A DNA stretch of 64,000 nt from Rhodocyclales bacterium (lineage in GTDB: Bacteria; Pseudomonadota; Gammaproteobacteria; Burkholderiales; Rhodocyclaceae): assembly GCA_026399475.1 (NCBI GenBank), contig JAPLQY010000068.1, positions 1 through 64,000 of the forward strand, in the 5' to 3' direction. A program made the position numbers and the translations under genes. Every line of letters starts with the position of its first letter. The first letter of the stretch is position 1. The notes beneath the pieces were generated by a model, which was not told the DNA's origin, did not search any database, and worked only from the letters and a program-made list of their open reading frames with translations. This document shows, piece by piece, positions 1 through 4,976 of the stretch.

Positions 1-195
1 GCTTCCTTCAGACAAGCCCTCGCGGGCTTGCCCTTGCCTTCGGCTAGTGGTTATCATGTCTTCATCATGAAGTCATGTCGGTACTCCCACAGGGGACTTC
101 CACCCCATCACATCGCGCCCATGCTGGGCGCACACCCATCATTCCACCGGACCTTGCGCATAAAGCCGCGCAAGGCCGGTGAATTCAAACGTTAG
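1..195 (+). CDS. Partial cassette-borne reading frame running through an attC site
   Basis: The frame is open from the first base to a TAG stop, so the start lies outside the window. About 64 residues are visible, ending with the peptide RKAGEFKR. The last third of the frame is the attC site itself, so the C-terminus is encoded by recombination-site DNA, as happens in some integron cassettes. There is no recognisable domain. It may be the tail of a real cassette gene or only an open frame over non-coding DNA. Confidence 0.3.
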   Translation, partial: ASFRQALAGLPLPSASGYHVFIMKSCRYSHRGLPPHHIAPMLGAHPSFHRTLRIKPRKAGEFKR

Positions 196-198
196 AAC
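129..198 (+). repeat. attC recombination site 1 (integron cassette)
   Basis: The site has the imperfect palindrome typical of attC: the arms CCTTGCGC and GCGCAAGG flank a short loop, and the 3' core site is GTTAGAAC. The segment CCATCATTCCACCGGA recurs exactly in the attC site at 3741-3812. The upstream core (R'') is degenerate, ending CAC rather than AAC. Confidence 0.7.
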
Positions 199-211
199 TC
201 AAGGGGCGCCT

Positions 212-628
212 ATGGCTATCCGCCAAATATTCGCAACCCACTTGGTTGGCCTCGCGATTGGTCTTTCCATACCTTTAGCATTTGCATCCGACAGTTCCAA
301 AGATATTGCTACCGAGAACCATCTTCCATTGTCCAAAGGAATGTTTGCAAGTGCTCAGCAGGCGAACCGTTGCGCCGAAGCTGCGAGAGAGCAAGCTGAG
401 AGATTGCTGGATTTTCACTATGGTGCCGATCACGCCCCTACTAATATAGATTCGGTGAAGGCACTTCGTCCGATGCGCCACCCAAGAAATCCGAAAGTAA
501 TGTTGGATGTCTTGGAGGTGCACGCGTGGATATACAAGAGCGAGTTTCGTATGCGGTTCCGATATATGTATCATCGGTTGAATAATCCAACTTGTGTTTT
601 GGTAGGTCAGGAAATATTCGAGTATTGA
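212..628 (+). CDS. Secreted protein of unknown function (integron cassette gene)
   Basis: A 138-residue protein with an N-terminal signal peptide (hydrophobic stretch LVGLAIGLSIPLAFA, cleavage likely after AFA) and a basic, Tyr-rich C-terminal part. Only two cysteines are visible in the mature part. The ATG was chosen over an upstream in-frame GTG because it lies inside the cassette, whereas the GTG falls within the preceding attC site. Base composition is clearly AT-richer than the chromosomal genes further on, which fits a transferred cassette. It is the only gene between two attC sites whose core sequences are complementary. Family not recognised. Confidence 0.65.
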   Translation: MAIRQIFATHLVGLAIGLSIPLAFASDSSKDIATENHLPLSKGMFASAQQANRCAEAAREQAERLLDFHYGADHAPTNIDSVKALRPMRHPRNPKVMLDVLEVHAWIYKSEFRMRFRYMYHRLNNPTCVLVGQEIFEY

Positions 629-644
629 TCCGTGAATCAATTGA

Positions 645-717
645 GTTCTAACCCATCCATCAACACGGACGCTGCGCGATGAAGCCGCGCAGCGCCGGTT
701 ATGTCAGACGTTGAAGC
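645..717 (+). repeat. attC recombination site 2
   Basis: The upstream core GTTCTAAC is the exact reverse complement of the GTTAGAAC core that precedes this cassette, as expected when a cassette has integrated at its own site. The inner arms GGACGCTGCGCG and CGCGCAGCGCC form the hairpin around ATGAAGC, and the 3' core is GTTGAAGC. The left end of the insertion sequence lies one base beyond the site. Confidence 0.85.
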
Positions 718-718
718 T

Positions 719-2502
719 GTAGAAAAACCCCATTTCGGGCCGCAAAAGTCTCTCCGAATGGCGCGATTTTCCACGCGCCATTTGTCATCTCATCGTCGAA
801 GTAATCGAGTCGCCGTGCCGCCAGCACCGACTCCTGCCTCAAGCCACCCGCATACCCTGTTGGGCGGTCCTTCCCCGCTCTTCCTTCCTACTGCGCATAG
901 CCGTGATGCGCCAGCTTCTCGATGTTGTGCACCAGGCAGAAGAGCTTCCACTGCGTGTCGACCTTCTGCTGCCCGCGTAGCGTGAAGCGATCCAGCCCCT
1001 TGTTGTAGCGGATGTTGGCAAACACCGGTTCCACCGTGGCAAAGCGTCCGCCATACAGCGCCCGCCCGCGTTCCGAATCGATGGCCCGCTTCATGCGGTC
1101 GCTGTAGTTCAGCGTGGTGCCGGATGCCTTGCCATAGAAGAAGCTGACCTGCCGGGTCTGGGTGGTCTCCGGTTTCCTCAGGCACTTGTCGCGTTGCGTG
1201 CAGGGCAGGCAGTCGCGCAGCGCGCCCTGGAACTTCACCGCCAAGTGGCCGTTGTGGTTGCAGTTGGCCCCGTTCTGGTAAAGCATCTTGCCGGCTGGAC
1301 AGATGCAGGTACCGGCCGCTGCGTCGTAGTCGAAGTCCTTGGGCCGGTAGTGGCCGCCGCTCTTCTTCGGGTGCGCCTTGTCGTAGAGCGGATCGGGCTG
1401 GGCCTTGTACTTTGCCTGGTCCTTGAAGCGCTCATCTCGCTTGCGCATCTGGTTGTCGGCGATCAGCGCCGGCCGGTTTTGCTCTGCCATGGCTTTGAGG
1501 TTGGCGTCGGAGTGGTAGCCGGCGTCCGCCGTGATCAGGGTATCGGACGTGCAGTGCGGGCTGACCGCCTCGACCATCGGCATCAGCAATGCCTGTTCGC
1601 TGCCGGTGCCGTGGGCTTGGGCTTCGACGATGATCTGGTGGCGGGCGTCTACGGCGGCCACCCCGGTGTAGCCCTGGATGACGCCCTTGCTGGTGGCCAT
1701 CTTGGCCGATTCGTTATCGGTGCGGTTGCTCTTGATGACTTTGCCCTTCGCGCCCTTGCGCTCGTCCGGATTGGCGCTGAGCCACTGCCGCATTTGGGCG
1801 GCTTCCTGCGTCAGACGCTCCACCTGCCGGGTTTCCTTGGCGGCCAGGTCCGGTTCGACCGGCAGAGCGTCGTTGGCCCGATGGCGGGCGAGCATGGCCT
1901 GCGCGGCGGCTTCCATCTTGGCGGCCTGACGTTCGAAGTCGGCACGCGTGCCGCTCTTGGCCTTGCTGGCATTGCTGGGCAGCTTGACGCCGTCGATGGC
2001 GAACATCTCGCGACCGATGAGGCCCTGGCGGTCGCAGATCAGCAGGACTTCCTTGAACAGCGGAACGATCTCGTCGCCCAGGGTGCTGACGAAGGCGGCG
2101 AAGGTGGTGAAGTGCGGGGCGCTGTCGCCAGAGAGCGCAATGAAGGTGACGTGCTCGGTGCAGGCACGCGCGATGTCGCGCGAACTGACGATGCCCCGCG
2201 AATAGGCGAACAGCACGACCTTGAGCAGCATGGCCGGCGGGTAGGCGCTGGCGCCGGTGAGGTCGTTCTTGTAGCGGGTGTCGAATCGGGAGAGATCGAT
2301 CTGGTGATCGATCAGGTAGTTCAGGGCGTGTTCGAAGGTGCCCGGATGCAATTGCCGTTCGAGATCGACGGCAATGAAGCGCGGGCTGGTGTCGATGGGT
2401 TTGTAGCGGGCCATGAAGTCTCCTTCGCATGAACTTATGCTTGGAGTCTTGTTATTCCATTTGGTTCACGGCAGGATGCGTCTATGAATGAACTTTTTCT
2501 AC
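719..2502 (-). mobile_element. IS1182-family insertion sequence
   Basis: The element is about 1.78 kb and carries one transposase gene on the minus strand. Its ends are short inverted repeats: GTAGAAAAA at the left edge and TTTTTCTAC at the right. I see no direct target duplication. The left flank is the core of one attC site and the right flank is six bases short of another, so an adjacent cassette seems to have been lost. The orientation opposes the cassette genes. Confidence 0.8.
888..2414 (-). CDS. IS1182-family DDE transposase
   Basis: A 508-residue transposase. The N-terminal DUF772-type domain contains the family-typical stretch around YPPAMLLKVVLFAYSRGI. The DDE catalytic core begins with MFAIDGVKLPSNAS (first Asp) and continues through ITADAGYHSD (second Asp). 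A cysteine-rich C-terminal segment (CICPAGK, CLPCTQRDKCLR) is typical of the IS1182 group. The length is normal for the family and the frame is intact, so the element may be active. The catalytic residue assignment is by family resemblance. Confidence 0.92.
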   Translation of the reverse strand: MARYKPIDTSPRFIAVDLERQLHPGTFEHALNYLIDHQIDLSRFDTRYKNDLTGASAYPPAMLLKVVLFAYSRGIVSSRDIARACTEHVTFIALSGDSAPHFTTFAAFVSTLGDEIVPLFKEVLLICDRQGLIGREMFAIDGVKLPSNASKAKSGTRADFERQAAKMEAAAQAMLARHRANDALPVEPDLAAKETRQVERLTQEAAQMRQWLSANPDERKGAKGKVIKSNRTDNESAKMATSKGVIQGYTGVAAVDARHQIIVEAQAHGTGSEQALLMPMVEAVSPHCTSDTLITADAGYHSDANLKAMAEQNRPALIADNQMRKRDERFKDQAKYKAQPDPLYDKAHPKKSGGHYRPKDFDYDAAAGTCICPAGKMLYQNGANCNHNGHLAVKFQGALRDCLPCTQRDKCLRKPETTQTRQVSFFYGKASGTTLNYSDRMKRAIDSERGRALYGGRFATVEPVFANIRYNKGLDRFTLRGQQKVDTQWKLFCLVHNIEKLAHHGYAQ

Positions 2503-2508
2503 ACCCTC

Positions 2509-2516
2509 GTTAGGGG
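2509..2516 (+). repeat. Orphan attC core site (R') beside the IS
   Basis: GTTAGGGG is the exact complement of the CCCCTAAC core that ends the following cassette, so it marks the true left boundary of that cassette. The rest of the attC it belonged to is missing, replaced by the insertion sequence ending six bases upstream. Its AGGGG also lies at Shine-Dalgarno distance from the next ATG. Confidence 0.65.
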
Positions 2517-2521
2517 TAACA

Positions 2522-2971
2522 ATGAAACGAATCGCTATCTTGATGGTGATGTTTGCAAGCTCGCACGCGATTGCCGATTGCCAAGACGAATGGCTGTCGT
2601 TTCATTCGTCATCTTTGTATCTCTCGGTGGGCTACAGCCTCGGTTGTTACGAAGGAGAACGGATAATCAATTTTTCGAAGATTCCAAAGAATGGACCCAA
2701 ATGGCCATTACCTTTGAAGTCGATACCGTTTGATCAAGAGTGCTCGCCGAAGAAACACGACAAAATCGGAGAAATCGTCGAATTCATCTGTCGCAAAGAT
2801 GGCGAATCGCCCCTCGCTGGCGCGACTTATCGATACAAACAAATCAGAACTACCATGCGGTGCGATGGCATCGATACGCCAGATTGGGATCTTTCATTCA
2901 TATGTATTAGCGGCTGTCGGCCTACTACACCGAAAAGATTGACCGTCGTGCATGGCGAGGGGTGCTCGTGA
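2522..2971 (+). CDS. Secreted cysteine-rich protein of unknown function (integron cassette gene)
   Basis: A 149-residue protein with a clear signal peptide (MKRIAILMVMFASSHAIA). The mature chain has nine cysteines, including a CISGC motif and a C-terminal cysteine in HGEGCS. This suggests an exported, disulfide-bonded domain. The start is only five bases after the cassette boundary and its ribosome-binding site is part of the attC core. It is AT-rich relative to the chromosome. Family not recognised; export is inferred from the leader sequence only. Confidence 0.65.
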   Translation: MKRIAILMVMFASSHAIADCQDEWLSFHSSSLYLSVGYSLGCYEGERIINFSKIPKNGPKWPLPLKSIPFDQECSPKKHDKIGEIVEFICRKDGESPLAGATYRYKQIRTTMRCDGIDTPDWDLSFICISGCRPTTPKRLTVVHGEGCS

Positions 2972-3035
2972 CGATGGACAAGGTTTCCTTTGACTACCAG
3001 TTGTTTCGCTGCCGACCAGACCCACACCGCAAGCT

Positions 3036-3124
3036 CCCCTAACATGGCGCTCAACCTCGCTCCCTTCGGTCGCTGGACGCTGCGCGATAAGACCGCGCAG
3101 CGCCGGTTAGCTCTACGTTCGGCG
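3036..3124 (+). repeat. attC recombination site 3
   Basis: The upstream core is CCCCTAAC and the downstream core GTTCGGCG. The inner palindrome is GGACGCTGCGCG with CGCGCAGCGCC. A longer spacer (CTCGCTCCCTTCGGTCGC) makes this the largest of the sites. The upstream core is complementary to the boundary at 2509, closing that cassette. Confidence 0.85.
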
Positions 3125-3160
3125 TCTTGTAATCTGTAACGTCTCGGGTTACGATGGCGC

Positions 3161-3439
3161 GTGATCCTAAGTTTCAAACACAAGGGCTTGGCCCGCTTCT
3201 TCGCGCACGGTTCCAAGTCGGGCATCCAGGCTCAGCACGCGGAGCGGCTGCGGCTCATACTCGGTCGGCTCCATGTCGCAACGGCCGCCCGAGATATGGA
3301 CTTGGCCGGTTTGCGCCTCCACGCACTCAAGGGCGAGCGCAAAGGCGTGTGGTCGGTGTGGGTGAGCGGCAACTGGCGGGTCACGTTTCAGTTCGTGGGA
3401 AGGGATGCCGAACTGGTGGACTACGAGGACTATCACTGA
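3161..3439 (+). CDS. higB: HigB/RelE-type mRNA interferase toxin
   Basis: A 92-residue plasmid-maintenance-killer (RelE superfamily) toxin. It opens with SFKHKGLARFF, the usual HigB N-terminus, and contains LRLHALKGERKGVWSVWVSG and the late WRVTFQF strand of the fold. Family members cleave mRNA on the ribosome. The start is a GTG; an ATG seven bases upstream is in another frame. It is followed 11 bases later by its antitoxin gene, the toxin-first order of hig modules. The pair fills one integron cassette, a location where toxin-antitoxin systems are common and may stabilise the array. Confidence 0.88.
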   Translation: MILSFKHKGLARFFAHGSKSGIQAQHAERLRLILGRLHVATAARDMDLAGLRLHALKGERKGVWSVWVSGNWRVTFQFVGRDAELVDYEDYH

Positions 3440-3450
3440 GGTAATTTGCT

Positions 3451-3735
3451 ATGCGTATGCACAACCCCCCTCATCCGGGTGAAATCATCAAGTCTCTGTG
3501 CTTGGAGCCTGTAGGTCTTACGGTTACCGAGGCTGCGGAAGGTTTGGGCGTAAGCCGTAAAACCCTTTCTGCAATCCTCAATGGGCGCTCGGGCATCAGT
3601 CCCGAAATGGCGATACGCCTATCCATTGCCTTTAACACCAGCGCCGAGAGTTGGCTGAGCCAGCAAGTGCAATACGACTTGTGGCACGCGGAGCAAGGGC
3701 GTAAAGCGCTCAAGGTCATCAAACTTGCCGCGTAA
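3451..3735 (+). CDS. higA: HigA-type XRE antitoxin
   Basis: A 94-residue helix-turn-helix protein of the HigA family. It starts with [16 protein letters not shown], the family signature, followed by the DNA-binding helices ([24 protein letters not shown] at residues about 22-46) and a C-terminal dimerisation and toxin-binding region. It neutralises the upstream toxin and would repress the pair. The gene ends just before the attC site that closes the cassette. Confidence 0.9.
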   Translation: MRMHNPPHPGEIIKSLCLEPVGLTVTEAAEGLGVSRKTLSAILNGRSGISPEMAIRLSIAFNTSAESWLSQQVQYDLWHAEQGRKALKVIKLAA

Positions 3736-3740
3736 CCAGA

Positions 3741-3812
3741 CGCCGAACCCATCATTCCACCGGACGCCGCGCGATGAAGCCGCGTCGCGCCCTTGAACTG
3801 CAACGTTCGGCC
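3741..3812 (+). repeat. attC recombination site 4
   Basis: The upstream core CGCCGAAC is the exact complement of the previous boundary GTTCGGCG, so the hig cassette is complete. The inner palindrome GGACGCCGCGCG / CGCGTCGCGCCC is slightly degenerate. The downstream core is GTTCGGCC. The segment CCATCATTCCACCGGA matches attC site 1 exactly. Confidence 0.85.
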
Positions 3813-3885
3813 TTTGAACAACGCCCCACGCTGACACCAATTCCAAGCATCCAATCGATATGCATCGCTCTACCGGAGAACACTG

Positions 3886-4032
3886 ATGACTGCCAATACT
3901 GAATCACAACTGTCAGCGGATGAAAGAGCGCTACGTGCAGCGCTTAGAAGTGCGTTGAACGGTGAAGCAAACGGGTTGTCGTCCTGCACGCCTTCATCAA
4001 GAAGTCTCAGGAAACACCCGACCGAGAACTGA
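3886..4032 (+). CDS. Short open frame with hybrid sequence (first gene of broken cassette)
   Basis: A 48-codon frame starts at an ATG preceded by CCGGAGAACACTG, a plausible ribosome-binding site. Its first 28 residues (MTANTESQLSADERALRA and onward) look like a normal soluble N-terminus, weakly reminiscent of ribbon-helix-helix antitoxins. From about residue 29 the frame runs out of phase through sequence that encodes a toxin tail in another frame. I read it as the start of a gene that lost its 3' part by deletion. Function unknown. Confidence 0.35.
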   Translation: MTANTESQLSADERALRAALRSALNGEANGLSSCTPSSRSLRKHPTEN

Positions 4033-4073
4033 AGTTGGCGCGAAAGCGCATGAAGGAGGTTTCAAATGGCTGA
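3969..4073 (+). pseudogene. C-terminal remnant of a RelE/HigB-like (Gp49-type) toxin
   Basis: One frame reads KRVVVLHAFIKKSQ and then TPDRELKLARKR, the conserved C-terminal half of phage-derived Gp49-like toxins of the RelE superfamily. An in-frame stop (TGA) lies immediately upstream of this stretch and the N-terminal two thirds are absent, so no working toxin can be made. The remnant overlaps the start of the intact antitoxin gene by 8 bases, the arrangement of a once functional pair. Confidence 0.75.
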
Positions 4074-4383
4074 ACTGAAATTTAAGCCCGTCCGCCATTC
4101 GCACAAAGAATTTCTTGCCAAGGCGGCAACCCGCAAGGGGTTCGTCGAAGCCTATGACGCCCTCGCCCTTGAGTACCAAGTTGCCGGCCAAATGCTCAAA
4201 GCGCGGTCTCGTGCCGGCCTGACGCAAGACGTCGTTGCGGAACGGATGGGAACAACCAAGAGTGCGGTTTCGAGGCTCGAATCTGCTGGAAAGCATGCCC
4301 CGTCGCTCGCAACGCTCAAACGGTACGCGCAAGCTGTTGGTTGTGAGCTTCAAGTGAAGCTAGTGCCGCAGAAGGCTGCATGA
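4066..4383 (+). CDS. XRE-family antitoxin, orphaned
   Basis: A 105-residue helix-turn-helix protein. Residues about 40-65 (MLKARSRAGLTQDVVAERMG, then TTKSAVSRLES) form the Cro/C1-type DNA-binding motif, and the C-terminus ends LVPQKAA. It matches the antitoxins that accompany Gp49-like toxins and overlaps a toxin remnant upstream. The SD sequence is GGAGG, nine bases before the ATG. The frame is intact, so the cassette encodes an antitoxin without a partner, possibly protective against related toxins or simply a relic. Confidence 0.82.
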   Translation: MAELKFKPVRHSHKEFLAKAATRKGFVEAYDALALEYQVAGQMLKARSRAGLTQDVVAERMGTTKSAVSRLESAGKHAPSLATLKRYAQAVGCELQVKLVPQKAA

Positions 4384-4427
4384 CGCCCAACCCTGCGGTG
4401 CAGGGGACGCAGCGCGATGAAGCTGCC
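4384..4427 (+). repeat. Truncated attC site 5 at the end of the cassette array
   Basis: The upstream core CGCCCAAC and the first arm (GGACGCAGCGCGATGAAGCTGC) are recognisable, but the second arm and the GTTRRRY core are missing. The following DNA is unrelated chromosomal coding sequence. This marks the physical edge of the array on this side. Confidence 0.65.
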
Positions 4428-4915
4428 GCGAACGCCTCGCATCTACCCAGGCAGTCGCCTGCATTCCTCTCGCGCAAGCCAGGAACACTTTCACGCCGCC
4501 TGATCTGTACAAGGGTGTTGTCGGGTGCGTTGCCCGGGACAATTGCGATCTTGCTGCCGGCTTGTTCGCGCTGGCGGGCATTTACGGCAGCTTCGATGCC
4601 GCGCGGGTCAGCGACAGGTCGGCTGGACAGGCGAAAGCGGTCCTGGTGATGAACACATTCGCGACCATGTCGCCGGACAGGAAAACCCGGTTCAGTGAGG
4701 CGCTGAACGGCGTGGCGAAGAACCCGAAAGCCCTCGGCAGGCTTTGTGCTGAAGTGCGGAAAATCGGCATGCCAAATTACTATCCGGGCTACATGATTCT
4801 GCATGGCATCAAGGCGTTCACGGGCAAGCTCCATGACGGGGCGCTGCTCGAGGAATTCGATTCGCAAAAAGTCTGGATGAATCTTCAGGCCACATACCTC
4901 CATTGCCCGGCGTGA
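4421..4915 (+). pseudogene. Hypothetical protein gene lacking its 5' end
   Basis: A coding frame without a plausible start begins right after the truncated attC and runs to a TGA stop. The sequence reads well throughout (for example FTPPDLYKGVVGCVARDNCD, LFALAGIYGSFDAARVSD, NYYPGYMILHGIKAFTGK), so coding extends at least 130 bases upstream of the first possible start, a TTG at 4562. The N-terminus, perhaps a signal peptide, was probably removed when the array edge formed. Use of the internal TTG would give a 117-residue product. The family is not recognised. Confidence 0.5.
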
Positions 4916-4976
4916 ATTGCCGCACCCGGCTTCCATGGAGCATAATTTTTTCAACGCCACGCAGGAGGCATGAAAA

